A stretch of 64,000 nt of DNA from Castor canadensis. Its lineage: Eukaryota; Chordata; Mammalia; Rodentia; Castoridae. Below the pieces are notes generated by a model. That model was not told the origin of the DNA. It was given only the letters and a program-made list of their open reading frames with translations, and searched no databases. The position numbers and the translations under genes were made by a program. Where the stretch lies: NCBI RefSeq assembly GCF_047511655.1, contig NC_133398.1, positions 50,535,638 to 50,599,637 of the forward strand. The letters run 5' to 3'. Each line of letters opens with the position of its first letter. The stretch's first letter is position 1. Positions 12,575 to 23,370 of the stretch are shown in pieces.

Positions 12575-12952
12575 TGTTACAGGATGTTGTTAGCTGAGAT
12601 ACGGGACACTGAGGCAATTTAGCAGGAAGCAACATTTTTTTGTGCCAGCACAGACTCAGTGGACTCATGTCCAAAGGCTGAGCCCTGAGAACAAAGGGGT
12701 CTCACCTTATGTACACTTGCAAGCAGATTACAGAAGCAAAATGCAGGGTCTAATCCATATATAGTTATATTTAATTTTATAAACTACTTTACCCTAGTGC
12801 TAAGTGAATTTTTCCCCTCCCCAGTGCTACATGACCTTCCTCATGCTCATATTCCTCAGGTTTTATCTCTCTGCTATGCCATTTCTGCTTCCCTGCTGCT
12901 TTATCAGGACTCAGGCCTAGTCTATTTTCTTCTGATCCTCTTCCCTGCTATA
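12575..12952 (-). repeat. ERV-alpha 3' LTR
   Basis: It matches 18178-18563 along its whole length, for example 'gaggcaatttagcaggaagc', 'aacaaaggggtctcacctta' and 'cttttcccctccccagtgct'-type stretches. Read on the minus strand, the sequence just upstream (12953-12966) is a purine-rich tract (aaagtggggaataa), which fits a polypurine tract and fixes this copy as the 3' LTR. Its first bases are TA rather than TG, and the AATAAA present in the other copy is lost. Confidence 0.8.
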
Positions 12953-13214
12953 TTATTCCCCACTTTGATGCTTGGACCCACCTAGAGTCAAAGAGCATCA
13001 TCTTAATCTAGGGGTTTGTATTTTCATAGCATCATTACATGTGTGGCTGTTTTTCTTTTTATAATGGCCTTTATAATAGTTTTGATAAACTGCAGCACCA
13101 GGGGAAACAGGCAGGGCAGTAATAAACATGCTCCTAAGATTAGGCCCATGTCCCTGTCAGGGTTTTGAATCCACCTAAGGCAGAGAACCATCATCCAAAC
13201 AGGTCACTGGGATC

Positions 13215-13505
13215 CTATCCTTTCTGAGTCTGGACAGGGATATGGGCAAGCTTTCTCATTCTGTCTGTGAGCTCTTTTATGACACCCCCCTTTTTTAAAT
13301 CATCAATCTGTAAGCAGCAGTTGCTTAGATTAAATTTTCCACAAACTCCTCTTTCAGAAGCAAGCAAATAGTCTAAAGTCAAGCTGTTCTGATAGATGGC
13401 ATTTTGCAGCTTAGTGCTTTGTTTTGCCAGCAAATTGAGGGCTCTTGCAGTTTCACTAGTTAAAATTTTAACAACAGCATGCAGCCTGATGATGTGGTTG
13501 AGCAT
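13215..13505 (-). pseudogene. ERV-alpha env, transmembrane subunit fragment
   Basis: A 96-codon minus-strand frame shows the core of a retroviral TM ectodomain: a heptad-rich stretch ending [17 protein letters not shown], then a Cys motif with seven residues between the first Cys and the Cys pair (13314-13343). This region normally forms the membrane-fusion trimer core and links to SU by a disulfide. The frame stops after HIPVQTQKG, so no membrane anchor is kept in frame. CX6CC is the usual gammaretroviral spacing; here it is CX7CC. Confidence 0.8.
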
Positions 13506-13939
13506 GTATATAAGGGTGTGATAGCCTCAGGACCCATCTTCTGCCCAAGTGGCAGGACCATCGTACTGGATGATTCACTCAGGAGGCCATTTGTCATCTT
13601 TCCAATTGCCAATTTGTAAGGCACCCCGTTTTTGTCTACTTAATGTTCCTTTATATATGGGGACTCCCAGTTTTTCACCTTGTCTCAGGGGAAGCAAGGA
13701 GAAGGATGGTCTGATTGAGCCTAACACACAAGACCCAAATCAGCTTCTAGGTAGCACTATGTAAGTTTGTTTCCCACAGGTCCAATATAGCCCATTGGTG
13801 CCCACCAATATATGTTTGCAGTAAGATCGCTCCATTCTCTCTGGAGATTAGAAAAGTTGGCTAGTTGATGGGGCTGGGGTTCTGTGTGGTTTAGAGCTCC
13901 CCAGCATTGGGTCTCTTAGGCAGTGTCATTATAAAACTT

Positions 13940-14995
13940 CTATCCTAAACAAGTTAAATTTCCCACCAAGGTGGAGAACTGGTCTTCCAGGCAGGAGATG
14001 CAATCATTTCTGATGATGGAAGTTTTTAGGAACCAGATGTCTTTCCTGTGTTTTGGGAAAGCAGTCTCATTAAAAGGCTCCCTTGGGTCCAGCTCCCTTG
14101 CTTCCCAAGGCCAATGGTCTCCCATGTTGGTTTCCCCACAAACATAGCATGAAGTAACATTCGGTGTCTGAGCTACAGACTCAGCCAGTGAGAGGAACAA
14201 TATTTTAGCTTTGGCAGAGATGGAAAATTCACTCCTCATCTCTGCATAAAAGGAGTGAAAAACTTGGTATGAGGAGGTCTCATGGGTAACAGTTACTAAT
14301 TTGAGGTGTATCAGATTCCCAGGGTCAGGACCCTTTTAATTACTTGCCTTTGTGTCCAATCAGATGGCTTAGGTACAGTGAAATTTATACAGTTACAGGT
14401 GCCATGGGTACAGTTAAGGGCAGCTTTCCACTTGTGAAGGAAGGCTGTGTATTTAGCCCTCTGTCATGTGGCCCATGAAACACAACTCCAATACGGCAAT
14501 AATAAGAACCTGCATCATCACATGGCCAAAAGTTGTCTCCCAGGCACATATACTTATCTTTTGACACATAGGATCTTTCCCAAGCTAGATCCCCACAGCC
14601 ACAGCCTGTACCTCCACATCCGCCTTTGTCTGTGGCTGTACATATATCAAAAAAACATGGAAACTGGTTTATCAGGACTAAACACCTGGGTGCAGCTGAC
14701 AAGGTTCCCAGGGTTGTGGATGCTCTTGATCTCTAACCATTGGTCCTGAGGGCAGTAAGTGGAGTTGAAGCAGATATGCTGATTATCATGGGAGCACACT
14801 AGATAGGTGGTGTGATTGTGAGTGCATGACCTGATGACAGTCTGCACAGGAATAGTAAGTATGGAAAAGTAAAGTCTTAGTAACAACACTTCCTGCGTGA
14901 GTAGTATACCTACATAGGTCACAGGAGGAGGGCTCTGGGGCCCAGAAGGGAAACCAGATCAGTAACAGTAAATGGTAATTATGTGTCCTGCTCAA
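13940..14995 (-). pseudogene. ERV-alpha env, surface subunit fragments
   Basis: Three minus-strand open pieces (14786-14995/14647-14922, 14385-14702, 13940-14239) in different frames are Cys-rich and carry Asn-glycosylation sequons. The last has a C-x-x-C motif (CYVC, 14138-14149), as in SU subunits that are disulfide-linked to TM, followed by a WPWEARELDP stretch. The pieces lie directly upstream (on the minus strand) of the TM fragment. Frameshifts separate them, so no SU can be made. Confidence 0.7.
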
Positions 14996-15639
14996 AAGAG
15001 ATAGAAGAGAGCAAATAAAAACCCTTCACTGTGAGATCAATCAGCTGGGGAGGTTTCTGCCAAGCCTATGGAGAAGACTAGGGTGAGAACTACAACAGCA
15101 GGTACTGACAAGGGGTGACAATGCATTACAGTGAAATAACTGGTCTGAAAAACAACCCATTTGTCCTATGGAAGATTGACACCTCAAGCTTCTGCCATGT
15201 GTAGACTAGTCAGCTTCTGGGAGTGATTAGAGCAATGCCATTGTCCAGTCATTCTTGGTCTCCTGTTGTTTCCTGAGAAGTGGAGTTTTGCTGAAGGAGG
15301 GTGCTCAGGTTCCAGAGGGTGATCCTGCACTGTGAAACGGGATCAGGGATGCCCTCCCACTTGAGAGAAGCTGGCTTGACTAGAATGTGGTGGATTCAAG
15401 GAGCAATCTCTGCTACTTTAACTGTGGTGGGAGTAGACAAAATAATAACAAAAGGGCCATTCCAATGAGGCTTTAATGATTATACATTCCATTCCTTTAC
15501 CCAGAGGGCATCCTCTGGCCTGTATGGGTGTGTGGTAGTTGTTAGGCTAATAGGAAGCCTCTTCCAGACCCAGTCATTAGTCTTTGAAAGAGTTAACCAA
15601 GAGCCTGCATCTGTTGCCTCAGGGTGAGGTCACCTATTT

Positions 15640-16280
15640 CCTAAAGGTCCCCCCACCATGTGCCCTTGCTTAAGGGGGATAGGCATCTATAAAGGACTTC
15701 AAAGGGTGAGACTCCCATGAACATGAATGGTTGTGAAGGCATATTTAGAGTCAACGTAGATGTTTACTCATACTCCTGCAGTGAGCTGGAATGCACACAT
15801 GAGGGCGACAAATTTAGCCTTTTGTGCAGAAGTCCCTACCAGCAGCAAGTGAGCCTCAATAACTAAGTCCAAAGTTACTGCTGCATGTCTAGCAAAGCAT
15901 GTGCCATCCCAGACAAAGCTGCTGCCATCTGTGAAATACTCAACATCTGGTTTGCTGATATGGCTGATTGGTTAAATCTGGCCAAGAAAACCAGAAAACC
16001 TCATCCATAACCTTTAAGCAGTCATGGTCTGGGGGGCCGGAGTCAGTTGGCAATAGAGTGGCCAGGTTTAGTCTTAACAACCTCCAGTAGGATGCATGGG
16101 TTTTCACACAGCATACTCTGGTATTTGACCATCTGGGAGTTAGTCAGCCAATAATTTCCCTTATGCTCCATGAGTGTCAGGATGGAGTGGGGAACCAAGA
16201 CAGCGAGTGTTTGCCCCAGTGAGTTGTGCTTATCTGCTTCTGTTACTATAGCAACCGTAGCTGCCAATGCATGCAGACAC
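15640..16280 (-). pseudogene. ERV-alpha pol: RT connection and RNase H fragment
   Basis: The minus strand at 16043-16267 reads as the RT connection region of gammaretroviral pol (PHSILTLMEHKGNYWL, then a KYQSMLCENP stretch). Downstream, about 15700-15900, there is an RNase H-like piece with GTSAQKAKF and VDSKYAF in a frame with at least one stop. Between this and env (15000-15640) I recognise nothing, so integrase is apparently missing or decayed. Confidence 0.75.
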
Positions 16281-17200
16281 AGCAGCCAGCTTCAGGCAAT
16301 AGCATTAAGTTGTTTTGACAAATAGGTTACTGGATGGTGCTAGGATCCTAGCAGCTGGGTCAAGACTCCTACATCTGTCCCAGTCTCTTATATGATGAAA
16401 GTTCCTTCTGAGTGGCCCCACCTGGTCTAAGCCATATCATCTGACATTAAAGCAGACTGACTGGCAACATTTAAAACAGATTGGTTTCTGCCCCATTTGT
16501 AGCCTTGTGTTTGTTAGGCAAGTGCTGTAGCACTTAGTCATACCATCAGTTTTTTAAGTGAACTTTTATTAATATAAAGGAGTTTAAACAGTGTTTGTGC
16601 TCCCAGTGGCTCAAAGGCCTGAAAATGGAAAATCAAAAGGGAGTCTCCACTTCTGATATAATAAAAAAGATAAAATTCCTTACTTTGGAGATTATGAATC
16701 AATAGATGAATGCATAATCTGACCAGCCATTACCAGGGAAACATAAGCATCTCATGACTGTCTCAATAAGCGACCAAACTTACTGCACCAATATTTTGGA
16801 ACAGTTTTTTTTCCCAGTAATAGTCTATGTTGCTCTTTTTTTCTCACCCTTTTAGGTAGGTTCTCCCTGTTTATGCTCCCTAGAAGTAAAGGTGCCAGCA
16901 AGTTTAGTATTTCTGGCATAATTCAATAGTCTTAATTTTTTAAATTTGCTTTTTAAGACATAAAAAAACTCAACTGAAGGAGTATATTAGACCTTTCATC
17001 CTTTTCTGTCTCTAAACATTTCATGACTAGACTTTATCGATGAAGACCTCATCCCAATTTTGTTTCCATTTCTCCACCTCCCCCTATCCACTTTCACAAT
17101 CCTTCTGCTACATTCCTTTTCTTTCAAGTCAGACCAGATCTTATGCATCAGTGCAAGTCCATCCTCCATGTGTTAACTTTTGTAAGAGCTCAGTTAGTGC
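16281..17200. other. ERV-alpha interior without recognisable coding
   Basis: Lying between the pol and gag remnants on the minus strand, this stretch should hold protease and the start of RT in an intact provirus. I see no protease D(T/S)GA motif and no YxDD motif on the minus strand. It is either deleted or decayed. Confidence 0.5.
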
Positions 17201-17206
17201 TGGGCC

Positions 17207-17650
17207 TCAGTCCTCTTTCAGGATGCCCATTTTGGGTGAAGATGTGCAAACTGGGACACCAAAGCTACCCATCAAGACTGGAAGACTCTGATTCTTCCTC
17301 AATCTGTCTAATAAATTGATAACTGAATTTAAAAAAACAACAGAGTCTGGTTTTTGAGGACAAATTTTAGCCTCTTGGCTTTTTCCATTCTCCTGGGTGA
17401 TAGGGGTTTTTCTACAATTACTCTGCAAACTTTATTAACCACAGTTTTATCTAGTGACATTTCTGGGGACCATCCTATGCCAAAAGCAGGCCAATCTACT
17501 TTACAAAGGACCTTAACCTTGTTAGGACTTAACTCCATGGTTTCCATTAAATCTTTTTTTAAGGTTTTTAATCATACACTCCAAGGGAGTGTTTTAATTC
17601 TGATTTCTGCCCATCTCCTCCTGTTACCAGACTGCCAGACAGACAGAGGG
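17207..17650 (-). pseudogene. ERV-alpha gag, matrix fragment
   Basis: On the minus strand 17329-17547 gives 72 codons with VLCKVDWPAFGIGW, which resembles the conserved core of gammaretroviral matrix, followed by a SPEMSLDKTVV stretch. A second frame at 17207-17428 continues after a frameshift. Matrix targets Gag to the plasma membrane; no start with a myristoylation glycine was identified. Confidence 0.65.
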
Positions 17651-18177
17651 GGAGTGGTTTTGGAAGAGCACTCACTTCATCCCTCTCTGTCCACTCTTTG
17701 GCTCTAATGAGTCTATATAAACCCTGGACCAAAGGCCCTGTTAGGGCTCACCCTTGACCTTATGAGTTTACCAAAGAACCACAGACTGGGACTCCTTACT
17801 CACTTCGCAGCTGGGCTGCGCAACTCAGGCTTGTACTTTCACACACTCTCACATAGCACAGTACTTCCACCCCACTCCCTGAACCTGAGAGATGGTTTCA
17901 CCATGGCTACTAGTAGTTACTAGCGGTCTCTGGTAGGTGATCAATCTCCCCTTCTGCCTCCTGAGAAGAACCTGGGTTCTTACCAGTCTGATGAGCAGTA
18001 TTGCCCTCCCCTCACTGGTTCCTGTGCCTCCCAGGACCTCACCCCAACTTGCCAGGAGGATGAATAACCCTCTGGATCAAGCTGCCTATTAGCGCCTGGT
18101 GGGATCTCCTCCTGGTGGTCTGGGGGAATGCACTCCGGTGACAGGGAGGTGAAAACTCACCGTGTCTCTGCAATCCC

Positions 18178-18563
18178 TGACAATGAGCTAGCAGAATGTA
18201 GCTAGCTGAGATATAAGACAGTGAGGCAATTTAGCAGGAAGCAACGTTTTATTGTGCCAGCACAGACTCTGTGGACTCATGTCCAAAGACAGATCCCCAA
18301 GAACAAAGGGGTCTCACCTTATATACCTTTGCAAGCAGGGTACAGAAGCAAAAAGCAAGGTTCAATCCATATATGGTTATGTTTAATTTTATAGGCTACT
18401 TTACCCTAGTGCATATGACTTTTTCCCCTCCCCAGTGCTGTGTGACTTTCCTCATGTTCAGATTCCTCAGGTTTTATCTTTCTGCTGTGCCATGCCTGCT
18501 TCCCTGCTGTGTTATTAGGACTCAGGTTTAGTCTGTTTTCTTCTGATCCTCCTCCCTGCTACA
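18178..18563 (-). repeat. ERV-alpha 5' LTR
   Basis: It is the partner of 12575-12952. On the minus strand it begins TGTAGCAGGG (18563 leftward). It has a TATA-like motif (plus-strand ttatata at 18319-18325) and an AATAAA (plus tttatt at 18248-18253) in the expected order U3-R-U5. The sequence after its end on the minus strand (gggattgcagagac) matches no tRNA 3' end that I recognise. 17650-18177 is untranslated leader-like sequence. Confidence 0.8.
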
Positions 18564-19229
18564 GTAACTTTTACTCAACCAATGTACTTCAAAAAATCAT
18601 GTTAATAAAGACGTTTATATTAAATAATCACATACAGTAGCAATACAATAACTATTACAATATAATTCATCATGAATTTAATTAGTAACATTTAAATACT
18701 GACAAGCAAGACAGTGTTTAATTCTTTGGGCAGAATTAGACAAGGAAATCAGTCCTTCATCAACATATCTCACTACAAATTATGATATGATGATTCCTGG
18801 AAATTATTGGTTTTAACAAGTCTTTAATTTGTTTCCTCACACTACTTTACCGCAGCAGATTTACAACTTAGTTCATTGGGACAGCCAATAAGAATTCTTT
18901 TACCTATCTCCTCGTAACTTTCCTCTTGGTTTTATGAATATTACAATCTCAGGTAGATGCAGAAATTTCCAATTTACCATGGAAATAAAGGCTGACACAT
19001 TTCTCAACAAAATAAAAGTAAGATGTTGGATCCAGGGAGAAACAGTTACTCAGGATATCAAAGTGTCAACAAGTGGTAACCACCAGCTTACATGCTACAT
19101 AAACTATGGATCCCTTATGGACAGGACCCTCTGGCCTCATCAAAGCCCCCATCAGTGAACACCAAGCTCCCCTCCCTGAAATTGGAGTCCTTTCTAAACT
19201 CAGCCTCCACATGTTCCCCGCAATCTCAG

Positions 19230-19450
19230 CCCAAAGGCCCCCAAAGTGAAGCCCGGCGCTGCTGCCCACGAACACGCCGTCCCGGGCGCTGGCGGAGCCT
19301 GGCTGCTCTGACGTCCGGAGCGGCTGTCCTGGATGATTAAATAGGAAAGCAGCACAGGGCGACATGGCCAGCCGCCAGCGCCTCGCTCTCCTGCTGCCGG
19401 ACTCCCTAATCCTGAGAGCCGCCAGCTCGCCCCCTAGAGGCCGTAGAGAG
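19230..19450. other. Short GC- and CpG-rich island
   Basis: This stretch is rich in CG dinucleotides (cccgggcgctggcgg, gacgtccggagcgg, cagccgccagcgcctcg) within AT-rich surroundings. Only its right half aligns to unit C (60030-60120), where the same positions are CpG-poor. It overlaps the 5' part of the omega/zeta-like IFN pseudogene. Type I IFN genes do not normally carry CpG islands. Confidence 0.6.
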
Positions 19451-20093
19451 AATCGCCAAACTCACTGTGCTCACACCTGCTCATGGCAGGAGTGATGCTC
19501 AGCTCCAGCCCAGCCTGCTCCCTTGGGGCACACGCCTTGGAGGCGTGGCCTGGAAAACAGGGATGCCCTTCAGCTCTTAAGTCAGCTGAAAAGAATCCCC
19601 TCTCACAACTGCCTGACTGATGGATTCGTTTTCAAACGTCCTTGGAAAATGGGAATATCATCCAAACCAAGAAGACAGAAACCACCTATTTTAATAGGTA
19701 GATGTTACAACAGATCTTCATTCGTTCAGGGAACAGGACAACAGTGCTGCTTGGGATTAAATCGCCCTGGATAAACTCCTCTCTAGGCTTGGTCAGAGCC
19801 TTAAATGACCTAAGTCAAGAAATGAAGAAACTTCATTTTGTTGATCCTGGTGAGTTTCTGTCCAGAGCTATTTCCACGCAATGCTCCACTATCTGCAGGA
19901 AAAAGAAATCAGCACGTGTGCCTGGGAGGTTGCCAGAGGGAAAAAGAAGCCTCTTTTCCCCTCCTCAGCAATCCTGAAAGAAAAGTCAGCAAATGAGAAC
20001 AAGTTATACTCATGGTCCTCTCTAAGCAGAAACGTCACTTCTTCAAACTCCAAAAAAGAAAAACTCAGATTTTTTGCACAAGAGGCAAAATAG
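19364..20093 (+). pseudogene. Type I interferon pseudogene, omega/zeta-like (copy A)
   Basis: Type I IFNs are secreted, intronless four-helix cytokines acting through IFNAR. Here IFN features appear in several frames: a signal-peptide-like end (MLSSSPACSLGA, about 19493), a first-helix part with SQLKRIPSHNCL (about 19577), then MLQQIF (19702), and the conserved CAWEVARG region (about 19917). The frame changes at least three times and in-frame stops occur (for example after PD near 19618). An upstream ATG at 19364 opens 43 codons only. Copy C at 60050-60750 shares the same layout. Assignment to omega or zeta (limitin) rather than another subtype is uncertain. The lineage is diverged from the alpha-like copies nearby. 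Confidence 0.75.
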
Positions 20094-20789
20094 TATAAAA
20101 CAAATCCATGAGATTATTTTATAAGTACGTACATTGTGCGTTATATATTCACATAAATTTTGAGAAACAACATGATTTATATTACAAAATAAACAATGTT
20201 ATTTATTTTCTTAAATTCATAATGTTAAATAATAATGTTTCATGTATTCCTTTTTTTTTACTTGAAGGTAACTTCAACTTCCAAAGCGTGAAATGAAGTT
20301 TTTATAGGAAAGACTTTTAACAATGGTATATCTTAAAAATACTTTTCAGTGGGATTGAGGCTAGCTTTGGTAACTGATAAATGAGACACCATCAGTAATT
20401 AGATCTCAATGCAAATTTATCTTTCCTTCAAAAAGGGATCAAGAGCAGGAATTTCTGATCAGATGACTGCTGGTTTGGCCATCCTCAGTGGAGTCCAACA
20501 TTGTTTCAAGGACCAAAGTTCTATCATATCTAAGGCTTTGCCATCCTCAATATATAACTCCAAATTCATCTTTGGTGGTTGAGCCCATGCTACTATATTC
20601 CAGAATAAAATAAGTAGTGTGACTCACATGGGGGTATATTGAGGAGTCAAGACTGTACAACAAAAATTCACATCCATCAATGTTTAATTGGAGTAGATTT
20701 ATTCTCATAACACCTACAGGTAAAGATGATTTGAAGGAAGTATAGTTTGAGACATATTCCTTGAATGAGACTACGCTCCATTTTGAATT

Positions 20790-20870
20790 TTGTTTTATCT
20801 TTATTGGGAGGGGGCAGTCCTTGGGTCTGCTTGCTAAGCAGATGCTCCACCAATTGATCCCCACCCTTAG
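20790..20870 (-). mobile_element. tRNA-derived SINE, antisense
   Basis: The stretch 'gcttgctaagcagatgctcc accaattgatcccc' (split) is the reverse of the ID-like SINE head seen elsewhere. The same element sits at the matching place in unit C (61870-61945), so it was present before the duplication. Confidence 0.65.
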
Positions 20871-21296
20871 TCCAGTTTTTATTTTTACACTACTTATGGT
20901 AATGTATTTTAGGATGAAAAGTAACTATTTTTCTTGCTGCAAACACAGTATTTAAAAATTCTACCTCAACATGTAATTCCATAATTTAACAGCAGGGAAG
21001 ATATCATTAAGAAAAATAATGTATTTAGAATTTTTACTTTCCACATAATTTGATACATATAATATTGAATCACAAGCCTAAATATTTAGTTATAAAACTA
21101 ATGTTCAAAATATTTTAAGGATCATTGTTGGCTTAAGTTATGTTATTCTTAACTCTTCTTTTTATAAGAAAAGTAAATTTCACTCTTTTTGTGTGTATAG
21201 TAGAGCTAGAGATACAATATATATATGTCTGTTAAATTTAGTGGTAATTTCAGTAGGAAATAAATTTGTACAAAAGATTTAGAAGAGGGGAACAGG

Positions 21297-21440
21297 GGAA
21301 GCAATAATGAAAACCAAAGTGGATGAGAAACACTGTGCAAAATGCAAGTAGAAATTGCAAGAAGGAAGTAAAAAGAGAAGCAGAAAGTAAGAGGATGGCA
21401 ATCAGAAAATGCAACATGGCACATTCCCTGCTTAAGTCAA
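21297..21440 (+). promoter_or_regulatory. Relic IFN-alpha-type promoter (GAAA-rich element)
   Basis: Upstream of the alpha-like pseudogene lies a purine-rich GAAA-repeat stretch (21297-21392, e.g. aagtaaaaagagaagcagaa), the form of an IRF-binding virus-response element. A weak TATA-like position follows at about 21427-21436 (tgcttaagtc), then a 5'UTR that matches the form of IFN-alpha leaders (agaatcaccca, 21484). Factor binding is inferred, not shown. Confidence 0.55.
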
Positions 21441-21527
21441 CTGAGCACATGAAGGTCTTCACAGAACCTAGAGCTAAGGTCTAGAATCACCCACCTCACC
21501 CAGGGAGCAGCATCTACAACATCCTCA

Positions 21528-22091
21528 ATGGCCTTGCCCTTTGTTTTACTGGTGGCCCTGGTGGTACTCAGCAGCAGGTCAGCTCATTCTCTGAGCTGTG
21601 ACCTGCCACAGACCTATGATCTGGGAATAGGAGGGCCTTGATACTCCTGGGACACATGAGGATAATCTCTCCTTTCTCCTGCATGAAGGACAGAAAGGAC
21701 TTTGGATTCCCCCAGGGTGAGTTCAATGGGAACCAGGTTCAGAACACTCAAACCATCCCTGTCCTCCATAAGATGACCCAGCAGACCTACAACCTCTTTA
21801 GCACAAAGGCCTCCTCTAATGCTTGGGAAAGACCAAGCCTGCCTCTCTCAACAGCTGAAAGACCTGGAAGCCTGTCTAACACAGGAGGTAAGGGAAGAAG
21901 AGCCACCCTTGATATATGAAGACTCCACACTGGCTGTGAAGAAATACTTCCACAGGATCACTCTCTATCTGAAAAAGAATAAATACAGCCTTTGTGCCTG
22001 GGAGGTGGTCAGGACAGAAATCATAAGAGCTTTCTCTTCATCAGCAAACTTGCAAGAACGTTTAAGGAATGGGACTTGGTCCAACATGTAA
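21528..22091 (+). pseudogene. IFN-alpha-like pseudogene 1
   Basis: The start ATG gives a good signal peptide ([20 protein letters not shown]) and mature end SLSCDLPQ. The frame then breaks at about 21635; a second frame carries [16 protein letters not shown] and [18 protein letters not shown] (to about 21830). A deletion of about 20 bases after AWE shifts again to a frame with [21 protein letters not shown] and CAWEVV, ending in a stop at 22089-22091. All four cysteines that form the two IFN-alpha disulfides are still encoded, but in three frames. Length fits a normal IFN-alpha. It is the best preserved IFN copy in the window and keeps its promoter and 3'UTR. Confidence 0.9.
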
Positions 22092-22361
22092 ATGGTTCTC
22101 AGTGACTAATACACAAGATCCAATTTCCACAAGTCTGTGATCACAAAGACTCATTTCTGCTATAATTGTGAGATGAATTCAATCTATATGTCAAATGGTT
22201 TCAGCAGTATTAAGCAACATTTTGTTCAACTCTATAGGTATTTTTTTAATGCTCTGTTATGTTTATTATCTATCTAAATATGTATTTATTTAAACATTTA
22301 TAAGATTTAAATTATTTTATCTATATAACATCCTGTGCAACTTTGCATTTTATTTAATAAA
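22092..22361 (+). promoter_or_regulatory. IFN-like 3'UTR with AU-rich motifs and poly(A) signal
   Basis: ATTTA motifs (about 22283-22296) precede an AATAAA at 22356-22361, the arrangement of short-lived IFN mRNAs, where AU-rich elements speed decay. It belongs to pseudogene 1. Confidence 0.5.
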
Positions 22362-22529
22362 ACATTTCCTTATATATAATTGATTTATTTTATTTTGCTT
22401 CTTTCATCAAAATTTTAATATAGAAGCTTTGTAATTGCTAATTTTTTCATTCACTTTAAATTTTTAAAATTTATTTTTAGTCTCATCTGAAAACAAAAAT
22501 TGGTATTCATGAATGGACTACAGTGCACT

Positions 22530-22625
22530 GTCATATATATATATATATATACACACATATATACATACATATAACATATATATGTATGTATACATATAAC
22601 ATATATATGTATGTATACATACACA
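22530..22625. repeat. (AT)n / (TATG)n microsatellite
   Basis: Alternating purine-pyrimidine tracts, (AT) then (ac)/(atatgt) repeats, include two copies of 'taacatatatatgtatgta' at about 22572 and 22597. Simple repeat; no gene. Confidence 0.85.
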
Positions 22626-22749
22626 TATTGTATAACATTTACTTCAGTGTTAACAAAATTTCCCCTCCATCATTTATGTTTCTGGTAAAAATCTTCAAAA
22701 TCCCTTCCTGCAGCTTTTTGAAGCTTTTTGAATAGGAATAGTATGTTAC

Positions 22750-23370
22750 TATTATGTATAATCACCATATTCTGCAACAGTTTACCAGACCACCTTGCTT
22801 CTATCAAATTTTACCTTATGCTCTTTGGTCAACTTTTCCCCAGCTTTCCCCTCCCTCCCACTCTTTGACACCTCTGATAACTACCCTTCTACTCTCATCT
22901 TCTAGGAGATCATATTATAATATTCCACATCTGTGTGTGAACATGTGGTACTCATTTGTCTTTTTCTGACCTATTTCACTTAAAATCATGACCTCCAAAT
23001 CCATCCTTCTTGTTACAAATGGCAGTCTTCCATTCTTTTTAATGGCTGAAGAGTATTGCATAGTATGCATGTACACCACATTTTCTATCCATTCATCCAT
23101 TGATGGGTGGTTAGGCTGATTTCATAATTTGTGTGTTGTGAATAGTGCTGCAATATACATGGGTGTGCAGGGATCTCTATAGTATGCTGATTTTGATTCT
23201 TTTTGTTATATCAATGAGTGAGTAGAGCAGGATCATATGGTAGCTCTGATTTTAGATTTTGAAGAACCTCTATACTGATTTCATGGTGGCTGGAATAATT
23301 TACATTCCCACCATCAGTATGTAAATGTTTTTCTGTCCTTGCATCCTCAGCAGCATCTGTTATTGGTTTT
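22750..23370 (-). mobile_element. Old L1 3' fragment, antisense
   Basis: Same family as 8766-9640: 'catgggtgtgcagggatctc', 'tatagtatgctgattt', 'gcaggatcatatggtag' (cf. 9230-9270). No usable frame. Confidence 0.7.

Larger units (their letters stand above)
12575..18563 (-). mobile_element. ERV-alpha: class I endogenous retrovirus, minus strand
   Basis: Two direct LTR copies (12575-12952 and 18178-18563) flank gag, pol and env remnants in the order expected for a minus-strand provirus. The element is about 6.0 kb, shorter than an intact provirus, because most of pol (protease, most of RT, and integrase) cannot be found. The paralogous loci in units B (about 47025) and C (about 59140) read straight through the insertion point, so they are empty sites. 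No clean TSD or primer-binding site could be resolved. All frames are broken. Confidence 0.85.
18564..21030. repeat. IFN unit A, right part (paralogous to 59145-62090)
   Basis: Collinear with unit C: 'aaatcatgttaata' to 'aaatcatattaata', 'gattcctggaaattattggttttaa', 'aataaaggctgacac', the IFN pseudogene, 'acaaatccatgagat', 'ttggccatcctcagtg' and 'ctgtac...ttcaca' occur in the same order. It also matches unit B (47041-47580). Beyond the pseudogene it is AT-rich with no gene. A SINE at 20790-20870 is shared with unit C (61870-61945). Confidence 0.8.

Noticed and set aside
21528-22091. Functional IFN-alpha gene
   Set aside because: Signal peptide, middle part and C-terminal part lie in three different frames with an early in-frame stop; it cannot give a full protein unless the assembly is wrong.
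22523-22735. Short protein with repeated Tyr-Ile
   Set aside because: Translation of an (AT)n microsatellite.
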